From assembly GCA_951813615.1 (NCBI GenBank), contig OX638377.1, positions 2,542,001-2,606,000 of the forward strand: 64,000 nt of DNA, read 5' to 3'. This DNA comes from an uncultured Latescibacterota bacterium. GTDB lineage: Bacteria > Latescibacterota > UBA2968 > UBA8231. Made by a program: the position numbers and the translations under genes. The notes under the pieces are model-generated. The model was given only the letters and a program-made list of their open reading frames with translations. It was not told the origin of the DNA and did not search any database. This document shows positions 1 through 7,937 of the stretch, piece after piece. How positions within the stretch are numbered: the first letter of the stretch is position 1; each line of letters begins with the position of its first letter.

Positions 1-1
1 A

Positions 2-910
2 GGGCATCACTACGGCTTCCCCTGGCGCATGGGTCTCGAAGACACCCCGCAGCAATTTCCCGACTACGACCCAGCCAGCGACTTTCTCCTTCCCGCTAGG
101 TTCACGGCTGTGCGCGAAGGCTACTACCACAACGATCCCACGTATCCACCGCCACCGCGCGATTTCACTGAGCCGGTGATCAATATCGGCCCGGACGCCG
201 ACGCCTACCGCGACCCAGCCGACGGCCAAATCAAGGATGCCAGCGAAGAGGGCGTGCGCTTCGGCACCTTCACCGCGCATCGTTCCCCCTTGGGATTGCT
301 ATTCGACGCGGACCATGCGCTCGCCGAGACATTCCAAGGCGACGGCTTCATGCTTAGCTGGACCGAGGGCGATCCCGACGGCGATGATGTTGCCGGCCCG
401 TTCAACGACCCCAGTGAAGACCTGCTGCACCTCGATTTAGCGAAAGTCGGTGACAACTACGAGGCGCGGGTCACCCGCATCGTCGGCGGGTTTTCCAACC
501 CCATTGACGCGGAAATCATCGGCAATCGCATTTACGTTATCGAGTGGGGAGGCGGACGCGGGCTGTGGGAAATCGTCCTGCCGCAAGCTACAGCCGAAAC
601 CGCTATCGCCGAGATCGCAGACGTTGTACCCTCCGAGTTTGCACTGGCGCAAAATTTCCCCAATCCCTTTAACGCAAGCACCACCATTACCTTTCAACTC
701 GGCCTCCCGTCCCAAGTCGAACTGGCCATTTACAGCATCAGCGGCCAGCGGGTGCGCACCCTCATCAGCGGATCCCTGCCCGCCGGGCATCACCGCCTGC
801 AATGGGATGGTCGCAACGAACAGGGCGAGTTAGCAGCCAGCGGCGCGTATTTATACCAACTATCGGCGGACGACTTTGTCGCCACCCGGCAGCTTATGCT
901 ACTCAAGTGA
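2..910 (+). CDS. Sorbosone/glucose dehydrogenase-like secreted protein, C-terminal part (5' end outside window)
   Basis: The reading frame is open to the left edge, so this is the 3' part of a longer gene. The first visible residues (GHHYGFPWRMGL) match residues of the next gene almost exactly, and the two proteins stay near-identical up to GLWEIVLP. That region is the end of a soluble-aldose/sorbosone dehydrogenase-type beta-propeller (PQQ-dependent sugar dehydrogenase-like). From there the protein goes straight to a short linker and a C-terminal FlgD/Por-type domain (FALAQNFPNPFN, then SGQRVRTL, ending QLMLLK), which in FCB bacteria marks secreted or surface-attached proteins. It lacks the cytochrome module of its neighbour. 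The dehydrogenase activity is inferred from fold resemblance; substrate unknown. Confidence 0.8.
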   Translation, partial: GHHYGFPWRMGLEDTPQQFPDYDPASDFLLPARFTAVREGYYHNDPTYPPPPRDFTEPVINIGPDADAYRDPADGQIKDASEEGVRFGTFTAHRSPLGLLFDADHALAETFQGDGFMLSWTEGDPDGDDVAGPFNDPSEDLLHLDLAKVGDNYEARVTRIVGGFSNPIDAEIIGNRIYVIEWGGGRGLWEIVLPQATAETAIAEIADVVPSEFALAQNFPNPFNASTTITFQLGLPSQVELAIYSISGQRVRTLISGSLPAGHHRLQWDGRNEQGELAASGAYLYQLSADDFVATRQLMLLK

Positions 911-928
911 GCTGCGCTGAGGAACCCC

Positions 929-3847
929 ATGCTGGTCCGTTGTCTCTCGTTCGTCGCGCTCGCAGCCCTTTGCTCCACCGCGTACGCCGACCCGCAAGCC
1001 ACCCGCGACGACATCGAAATCCGCCGCATCCTCAGCGTCTCCCAAGGCACCATCCGCATCGCCAAAGATCCGCGCGACGACGCGCTTTATATTTTGCGGC
1101 AAGACGGTGCAATCGAACGCATAGATCTAACAGCGGCTAGGCGCATCCCAACATACTCCCACAGCGACCACGGCATTAGCAGCGGCTTTACGGGCTTTGC
1201 CATCGGACCGGATGGCTCGTTTTACTTGGCATCCAATCGCCATGGTTCTCGCAACAGCGGCCAATTTGCCCTCGCCCGAGGGATTTTGCTCGACGCCGAC
1301 ACCGGCGAGCGGCAATGGGAACAACTCGACCCAGACAATTTGCCCGACGACGTTCCCATCGATGCCATCCTCGCCGCCGCCATCTTTGGCCGCGACCCCA
1401 CGACCGCCAACCGCTACGTCCTCAAGACCAACGGCGACATCACCCTCTTGCCTGAGAGCACGGTGTACACAGCCGCTGACCACGGCTTCATCCGCCCGAG
1501 CGCCATCTTTATCAACGACGACGGCACCTTTTATGTCCTCAAACGCATTGATCTGTCCATCTACAACATCGCCACCATCACCAAGGGCGAAGTCGATCCG
1601 AGCAACGGTGAGCGCACTTGGTTCACCCTCGCGGAAACCGAACCCTACGAGCGGTGCGACTGCATCTACAACCACGAGGTCAACGCGCTAATCGTCAGCC
1701 CCGACAACCGCACACTCTTTATCAACAGCGGCTCGCGCACCGATCACGGCGAGATCCAAGACGGCAATGGGCACTTCCCCGGGCTGCGCGAAACCGCACT
1801 CACCGCTATCGTCTTGCGCGTCCCGACCGACGCTCGCGACCTCGTGCTACCCAACAGCCGCTATGCCCTCCTCGACCAAGGATTCCTCTTTGCCGAGGGC
1901 CTGCGCAACGCCTATGACTTCGCCTTCGCGCCCAACGGCGACCTCTTCACCACAGAAAACGGACCCGGCCGCGACATGCCCGAGGAACTCAACTGGCTGC
2001 GCCAAGGGCATCACTACGGCTTCCCCTGGCGCATGGGGCTCGACGACACCCCGCAGCAATTTCCCGATTACGACCCGGCCAGCGACTTCCTCCTCTCCCC
2101 CCGCTCCACGGCTGTACGCGAAGGCTATTACCACAACGATCCCACGTACCCGCCACCGCCGCGTGCTTTCACCGATCCGGTGATCAATCTCGGGCCAGAC
2201 GCCGACGCCTACCGCGATCCAGCCGACGGCCGCCTCAAGGACGCCAGCAAAGAGGGCGTGCGCTTCGGCACCTTCACCGCGCACCGTTCGCCATTGGGGT
2301 TAGTGTTCGACGCGGACCATGCCCTCGCCGAGCCGTTCCAAGGCGATGGTTTCACGCTCAGTTGGACCCGGGGCGACCCAAACGGCGACAGCGTCAACGG
2401 GCCGTTCAACGACCCCAGCCAAGACCTGTTGCACCTCAACTTGGCGAAAGTTGACGACAATTACGAGGCGCGCGTCACCCGCATCGTCGGCGGGTTTTCC
2501 AACCCCATTGACGCGGAGATCATTGGCAATCGTCTCTATGTGATCGAGTGGAGCGGCAAGCGCGGGCTGTGGGAAATCGTTCTGCCGCCCGCCGAGGAGT
2601 TCCCACCTGCGAGTTTGGCTGACGCGCAGGTTTTCAGCGACCTCGGCGCACAAACGCCCGCGGCTGGCGTGGTGCCGTACGAAGTCAACGCGCCGTTTTG
2701 GTCGGACGGAGCCACAAAGACGCGATTCATTCGCCTGCCGCCCAATGAGCACATTGCCTTTGCCAGTCGTGGGCCTTGGGATTTTCCCGACCAGACCCTT
2801 CTGATCAAGAACTTTTACCTCGACTTGGTGCGCGGGGATCCAGCCAGCCGGCGCATCATCGAAACGCGCTTCCTCATCAAGCGCGTGGATGCTCCGGGCT
2901 GGGACGGTTACAGCTATCTGTGGAACGAAGCCGGCACCGACGCCACCTTGCTCGCCGACAGCACGACCGTTACCTACGTAATCGACGACCCGCAAGATCC
3001 GGTGGGCTTTCTCTTGCAGGACTACTACTTTCCCGCACGCCAAGACTGCGAGGTCTGTCACACCAAGGGCGCGGGCTACGTCCTCGGTGTACACACGGCT
3101 CAGCTCCACTCGGGCGCGGAGCAAGACCAGTTGCACACCCTCGCCCAACAGGGCCTTTTCACCGAGGAGTTGCCGGCTGACCTGTCTTCCTTGCCTCACC
3201 TGCCCAACCCCTTTGCCCCCAGCGTCCGGCTCGACCAGCGCGCCCGCTCGTACCTCGAAGTCAACTGCGCGCCCTGTCACCGGCCCGAGAGCGTCGCCCG
3301 CACCATCATCGACCTGCGCTACGACACGCCCTTGGCCGAAACCAATACAGTCGGGGCTTTCCCCACGCTCGGCGATATAGGCGAGCCAGAGGCCCTCATC
3401 CTCTCCCCCGGCGAACCGCAGCTTTCCACGCTCTACCTGCGGATGCTGACGATGGGCACCTTTCGCATGCCGCCGCTGGCGTCCTCAATCATCGACGAGC
3501 GCGGTGCCGACCTCATCGCTACATGGATCGCCAGCCTAGAACCCGTCGCAGCCAAAGAAACCACACCGACCGCCTTTGCCCTCGACCAGAACTACCCCAA
3601 CCCCTTCAATGCGGCCACTACCATCGAATTCCAGCTAGCAGCCCCGACCGCTGTCGAATTGGCCATCTACGACGCGCTCGGCCAAAAGGTCCGCACCTTG
3701 GTCGCACGACATCTCGCCGCTGGATACTATCGCACCCAGTGGAACGGACGCAACGACGCCGGCCGCGCGGTCGCCAGCGGCACCTATTTCTACAGATTGC
3801 GAGCCGGAGACTATTTAGCCACCAAGCAATTGACCTTGCTCAAATAA
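929..3847 (+). CDS. Secreted sugar dehydrogenase-like beta-propeller fused to a diheme cytochrome c module and FlgD-like sorting domain
   Basis: 972 residues. Residues 1-20 form a signal peptide (ends STAYA). About 30-550 is a glucose/sorbosone dehydrogenase-type propeller (GFAIGPDGSFYLA, FAEGLRNAYDFAFAPNGDLFTTENG). About 555-870 resembles the SO_2930/HNE_0200-type cytochrome family, with CEVCH at 707-711 and CAPCH at 780-784 as two heme-attachment motifs and MPP near 850 as a possible axial Met region. About 880-972 is a FlgD/Por-type C-terminal domain (FALDQNYPNPFN) ending QLTLLK. Expected role: periplasmic or surface oxidation of a sugar or alcohol with electrons passed to the attached cytochrome; inferred, substrate unknown. 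It starts 18 bp after the paralogous upstream gene, so the pair is a tandem duplication and likely co-transcribed. Confidence 0.85.
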   Translation: MLVRCLSFVALAALCSTAYADPQATRDDIEIRRILSVSQGTIRIAKDPRDDALYILRQDGAIERIDLTAARRIPTYSHSDHGISSGFTGFAIGPDGSFYLASNRHGSRNSGQFALARGILLDADTGERQWEQLDPDNLPDDVPIDAILAAAIFGRDPTTANRYVLKTNGDITLLPESTVYTAADHGFIRPSAIFINDDGTFYVLKRIDLSIYNIATITKGEVDPSNGERTWFTLAETEPYERCDCIYNHEVNALIVSPDNRTLFINSGSRTDHGEIQDGNGHFPGLRETALTAIVLRVPTDARDLVLPNSRYALLDQGFLFAEGLRNAYDFAFAPNGDLFTTENGPGRDMPEELNWLRQGHHYGFPWRMGLDDTPQQFPDYDPASDFLLSPRSTAVREGYYHNDPTYPPPPRAFTDPVINLGPDADAYRDPADGRLKDASKEGVRFGTFTAHRSPLGLVFDADHALAEPFQGDGFTLSWTRGDPNGDSVNGPFNDPSQDLLHLNLAKVDDNYEARVTRIVGGFSNPIDAEIIGNRLYVIEWSGKRGLWEIVLPPAEEFPPASLADAQVFSDLGAQTPAAGVVPYEVNAPFWSDGATKTRFIRLPPNEHIAFASRGPWDFPDQTLLIKNFYLDLVRGDPASRRIIETRFLIKRVDAPGWDGYSYLWNEAGTDATLLADSTTVTYVIDDPQDPVGFLLQDYYFPARQDCEVCHTKGAGYVLGVHTAQLHSGAEQDQLHTLAQQGLFTEELPADLSSLPHLPNPFAPSVRLDQRARSYLEVNCAPCHRPESVARTIIDLRYDTPLAETNTVGAFPTLGDIGEPEALILSPGEPQLSTLYLRMLTMGTFRMPPLASSIIDERGADLIATWIASLEPVAAKETTPTAFALDQNYPNPFNAATTIEFQLAAPTAVELAIYDALGQKVRTLVARHLAAGYYRTQWNGRNDAGRAVASGTYFYRLRAGDYLATKQLTLLK

Positions 3848-3877
3848 AAGTCGTCTAATCTTCCAACCCATACCCTT

Positions 3878-6052
3878 ATGAACTCCTGTATCATCGCCTT
3901 CTTGGCCCTCTTTTTAGCAGGTTGCGCTGCCGAGCCCCATCAGACGCCCGGCACTCAGCGCATGGCCGAGCAACTCGCTGCCCTCGCCGCTCAGGCCAAC
4001 GCCGAGGACAACATCTATTTGAGCCAGCACCGCGCTGACTGGTTGCGCCGCCAGCCCGCCCCAGACGACCCTGTGCAACAGCTCAGCCAGCAGGTCGAAC
4101 TGGCCAAAGAACTATTGCGCGCCGGCTCGTCCGCCGAAGCGGCTGCCCTCTTTGAGCAGGTGCGCGAACAAGCTGCTGCCCACCGCTTCCGCACCCGGCC
4201 GAGCCTCGAAGCGATGATCGCCCTCGCCTATTTGCGGCTCGGCGAACAGCAAAACTGTATCGACGACCATAACCTCGCTTCCTGCCTGCTGCCCATCGCG
4301 GCCGAAGGGGTCCACAAGCTGCAAGACGGATCGCGTGCGGCCATCGCTTACTATCGAGCAATCCTAAAAAAGACGCCCTACGACCTGACTTCGCGCTGGC
4401 TGCTCAACATCGCCTATATGACCGTAGGCGAGTATCCGCACCAAGTGCCAGCCGACCATCTCATTCCCCCGGCGGTCTTCGTCGCGGACGCCGATATCGG
4501 CCACTTCCCCGACCGGGCCCCAGCCCTAGGCTTGAATGTCCTCGGCTTGGCCGGAGGCGGCATTATGGAAGATTTTGACAACGACGGCTTCCTCGACATC
4601 ATCGCCACTTCTTGGGGCCTCGACGATCCACTGCGCTACTTCCGCAACCAAGGCGACGGCACCTTCGCCGAGCGCACCGCCGCCGCTGGTTTGACCGGCC
4701 TAGTCGGCGGCCTCAACGCCGTGCAGACGGACTTTGACAACGACGGCTTTGCCGATGTGCTGGTCCTGCGCGGCGGTTGGTTTGGTGACGACGGCCTCCA
4801 TCCCAACTCGCTTCTGCGCAACCAAGGCGACGGCACCTTCACCGACGTAACCGAGGCGGCTGGGCTGCTCACGTTGCACCCCACGCAGACCGCAGCCTGG
4901 GCCGACTTCGACAACGACGGTTGGCTCGACCTATTCGTGGGCAACGAGTCCTCCGCCCAAGAGCGACATCCCTGCGAGCTGTTCCGCAACCAAGGCGACG
5001 GCACCTTCATCGACATAGCACCGGAACTCGGCTTAGACGTGAAGGGCTTCGTCAAAGGGGTAGCCTGGGGCGACATCGACAACGACCGCCGGCCCGACCT
5101 CTACATCTCCCGCCTCGGACAACCCAACCTGCTCTTCCACAACGACGGCCCAGACCCCAACGGCCAATGGCGTTTCTCCGACATAACCGCCCGCGCTGGC
5201 GTGAGCCAGCCGACGTTCAGCTTCCCGGTGTGGTTTTGGGATTACGACAACGACGGTTTCCTGGACCTGTTCGTCTCCGGCTACAAAGCCGATGCTGGCG
5301 ATGTGGCCGCCGACTACATGGGACTGCCGCACAAGGGCGAGCCGCCCCGTCTCTACCGCAACCAAGGCGACGGAACCTTCGCCGACATGGCCCAACAGAC
5401 CCACAGTGACAAAGTCCTCTATACTATGGGCTGCAATTTCGGCGACCTCGACAATGACGGCTGGCTCGATTTCTACGCTGGTACTGGTGACCCCGACTAC
5501 CGTTCCCTAATGCCCAACCGCATGTTCCGCAACGCCGCAGGCCAGCGATTCGAGGATGTAACCACTTCCGGCGGCTTCGGGCACCTGCAAAAAGGGCATG
5601 GCGTCGCCTTCGGAGATATCGACAACGACGGAGATCAGGACATCTACGCAGTAGTCGGCGGAGCCTATTCGGGAGACGTGTACACCAATGTGCTCTTTGA
5701 AAACCCCGGGCACGGCAACCATTGGATCACCCTCAAACTGGAGGGAACCAAGTCAAATAGAGCCGGGATCGGGACGCGGATTCAAGCCCGCACGGAGACG
5801 CGGGTGATTCACATCCTCGCCGGTACGGGCGCGAGTTTTGGGGCTTCGACCTTACAGCAGGAAATCGGATTGGGGAGGGCTCAGATACTCGACGAACTCA
5901 CTTTGCACTGGCCTTCGGGCGCGGTGCAAACCTTTACCAACGTGCCGGTCAATGAAGTGTATCGGGTCCGCGAAGATGCCACGGCTTTGGAGCGCTTGGC
6001 CGTCGATCCCCTTGCGCTAGCTAGCGAAGGTCAGCGAGCACATCGCCACTGA
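3878..6052 (+). CDS. Lipoprotein with TPR-like N-terminus, seven FG-GAP/VCBS repeats and UnbV/ASPIC C-terminus
   Basis: 724 residues. A lipoprotein signal ends LFLAGC with Cys16 as the lipidation site. Residues 20-180 are helical and TPR-like. Seven calcium-loop repeats of the form D-x-D-N-D-G-x-x-D follow, near residues 231, 285, 343, 401, 455, 523 and 580; the fourth has R in place of G. About 614-705 is the UnbV/ASPIC module (WITLKLEGTKSNRAGIGTRI, LHWPSGAVQTF). This is the CRTAC1-like family: integrin-alpha-like propellers with bound calcium, usually surface exposed. Its enzymatic or adhesive role is unknown. It lies 30 bp after the cytochrome-fused dehydrogenase and converges on the next gene with only 2 bp between stops. 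Confidence 0.85.
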   Translation: MNSCIIAFLALFLAGCAAEPHQTPGTQRMAEQLAALAAQANAEDNIYLSQHRADWLRRQPAPDDPVQQLSQQVELAKELLRAGSSAEAAALFEQVREQAAAHRFRTRPSLEAMIALAYLRLGEQQNCIDDHNLASCLLPIAAEGVHKLQDGSRAAIAYYRAILKKTPYDLTSRWLLNIAYMTVGEYPHQVPADHLIPPAVFVADADIGHFPDRAPALGLNVLGLAGGGIMEDFDNDGFLDIIATSWGLDDPLRYFRNQGDGTFAERTAAAGLTGLVGGLNAVQTDFDNDGFADVLVLRGGWFGDDGLHPNSLLRNQGDGTFTDVTEAAGLLTLHPTQTAAWADFDNDGWLDLFVGNESSAQERHPCELFRNQGDGTFIDIAPELGLDVKGFVKGVAWGDIDNDRRPDLYISRLGQPNLLFHNDGPDPNGQWRFSDITARAGVSQPTFSFPVWFWDYDNDGFLDLFVSGYKADAGDVAADYMGLPHKGEPPRLYRNQGDGTFADMAQQTHSDKVLYTMGCNFGDLDNDGWLDFYAGTGDPDYRSLMPNRMFRNAAGQRFEDVTTSGGFGHLQKGHGVAFGDIDNDGDQDIYAVVGGAYSGDVYTNVLFENPGHGNHWITLKLEGTKSNRAGIGTRIQARTETRVIHILAGTGASFGASTLQQEIGLGRAQILDELTLHWPSGAVQTFTNVPVNEVYRVREDATALERLAVDPLALASEGQRAHRH

Positions 6053-6054
6053 GC

Positions 6055-7929
6055 CTACAGCCGGGCCAACAGCCGCGCTGCCGTGGCGTGGTTTGGCTCC
6101 ACCGTCAACAACTGCTGCAACGCCTGCCGCGCCTCGGCGATGTGCCCCAGCCGCTGGTAGGAAAGCGCCATACTCAAATAGGCTTTGACGTGGCGTGGCT
6201 CTAAAGAGAGTGCTGCGGCAAACGCAGCGACCGCCTGCTCGTTTTCTCCGGCCTTCTGCAAAGCCAACCCCAAGTTGAAGTGGTGCGAAGCGTCGGCCCG
6301 GTTGAGCGCGACGGCTTTTTCGTAGGCGGAGATCGCCTGTGGGAAGTCTCCCATCTGCAAATAGGCCGTGCCGAGATTGTTGTATGCCGGAGCGTAGTCG
6401 AACTCGTCAAGGGCCTCGCGGAAGCGTTCCTCGGCCTTGGCGAACTCGCCCCGCTGCAAAAAGACCAACCCCTGCGCGTTGAGTGCCTCGACGTAGCGCG
6501 GCTTGTGGTCTATCGCCTGCTGGTAGTGAATATGCGCCTTGTCGAGCACGCCCTGTCGCGCGTAGAGTAAGCCGAGGTTCTTGTGCGCCTCATAGGCCCC
6601 CGCATCCAGTTCTAGCGCCCGCTGATACTCTCCGGCGGCCCTTTCCCAGTCGCCCTGCCGCGCATAGAAGACGCCTAAGTTGTTGTGGGCACCGGCCAAG
6701 TCCGGGAACAATTCGACCATCTTCTCCCGCGCCTCGGCCTCGTCGGCCGTCCAGTAAAACTGGAATAGCGAGAGTGCCACTACTGGCACCGCAAAATAGG
6801 CCAACTGTCGGCCAGCTTCGCGGGCGTACGAGACCAAGCCGCTCGGCAACACCTGCAATCCAATGCGGTTGGACCCTTCCTCGACATTAATCCCCAGATT
6901 GGCTTGGTTTTTGCGGTCGCGGATTTTCCAAATGAACCCATCGAAGTAGTAGTGCAAAAGCGTCGAGGTGATGACGAAGATCTCGACCATTTTGATCGCC
7001 TGCTCGGACTTGAGGAAGCCCTCCATCATGTTGATGCTGCCGTAGGCAAAGCAAACCAGTACGTACGCGACCAGTATCGGCAAGGTGCGCGTGGTGAAGA
7101 AGGTGCGCAACAGCTTGGTAGTCCGCTCTTGCCTTTTGACGAGGTTGTTGTTGTAGACCCAGACGATGGCGAAGTACTGGATGTCGTGGAAAACGGCAAA
7201 GGCCGCGTAGCCGATGACGAGGTCGTTGATATGTATCCAGCCGTAGTAGATGATAAACACCGTGGTCGCCATCACCGCGATCTTGGGCAGGCTTATCTTC
7301 TGACCGGTAATCGCCCGCCGGACGATATTGGCCAAGTACGCTGCGAGCACGGCCATCGTAACATAGAACAGCACTTTTTTGAGCAGGAACGTCAACTCGG
7401 CCGACAGGAAGGGCACGCCAACCCGCTGATTGTGGTCGAGGATGCGGTGGAAGTACTCGGGGCTGTAGATGACCACCGTTGCAAAGGCACACAAGGTCAA
7501 CAGCCAGTCGAGCCGGGAATTGAGCTTGGAGAAAATCTTGTTTTTGGCATCGTAGATTCGCATGATGCCGTAGTGCTGCATAAACAGGTGCCAGATCTCC
7601 CACACTAGCACCACCAAGAAAAGCCCGTGCAGGGTATTGAATTGCGCCAGCGCTGTCACGATGAGCACGACAATAGGCGCGACGAGGAACTTCTCCTTGA
7701 AGGTGCTGAATAGCTCTGGATCGCCGTATGCGCGCATGAAGCCCGGCAAGTGATGGCCAGTGGCAAACAGCGCCAGTGCGTAGAAGGCGATGGTCTGCGA
7801 GTCGAACACGGACCGCAGTGGCAGCATGGTCACCAAGCACAAAAGCGGCGTGCCAATAAAAAAGAACAGGTCGCCAAAGGGCGAGATGATCCACTTCTGA
7901 TCGCGGTATACGGCTGGGGCGACAGTCAT
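6055..7929 (-). CDS. Polytopic membrane protein with C-terminal TPR repeats
   Basis: 624 residues from the ATG at 7929. I chose this start because GAGG lies six bases upstream, overlapping the previous gene's stop. The N-terminal 390 residues contain roughly ten hydrophobic segments with His/Trp-rich loops (ATGHHLPGFMRAYGDP; WEIWHLFMQHYGIMRIYD; FAVFHDIQYFAIVWVYNNN). From about residue 405 to the end there are about six TPR units (AHNNLGVFYARQGDWERA and repeats). The membrane part does not match a family I can name; the conserved-looking histidines could bind metal or lipid, which is speculation. It is the last gene of the long minus-strand surface cluster. Confidence 0.75.
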   Translation of the reverse strand: MTVAPAVYRDQKWIISPFGDLFFFIGTPLLCLVTMLPLRSVFDSQTIAFYALALFATGHHLPGFMRAYGDPELFSTFKEKFLVAPIVVLIVTALAQFNTLHGLFLVVLVWEIWHLFMQHYGIMRIYDAKNKIFSKLNSRLDWLLTLCAFATVVIYSPEYFHRILDHNQRVGVPFLSAELTFLLKKVLFYVTMAVLAAYLANIVRRAITGQKISLPKIAVMATTVFIIYYGWIHINDLVIGYAAFAVFHDIQYFAIVWVYNNNLVKRQERTTKLLRTFFTTRTLPILVAYVLVCFAYGSINMMEGFLKSEQAIKMVEIFVITSTLLHYYFDGFIWKIRDRKNQANLGINVEEGSNRIGLQVLPSGLVSYAREAGRQLAYFAVPVVALSLFQFYWTADEAEAREKMVELFPDLAGAHNNLGVFYARQGDWERAAGEYQRALELDAGAYEAHKNLGLLYARQGVLDKAHIHYQQAIDHKPRYVEALNAQGLVFLQRGEFAKAEERFREALDEFDYAPAYNNLGTAYLQMGDFPQAISAYEKAVALNRADASHHFNLGLALQKAGENEQAVAAFAAALSLEPRHVKAYLSMALSYQRLGHIAEARQALQQLLTVEPNHATAARLLARL

Positions 7930-7937
7930 GGCATTCC

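Noticed and set aside
2300..3280. A 326-codon open frame antisense to the cytochrome-fused dehydrogenase
   Set aside because: The sense frame has CxxCH motifs and domain matches; the antisense frame has none.
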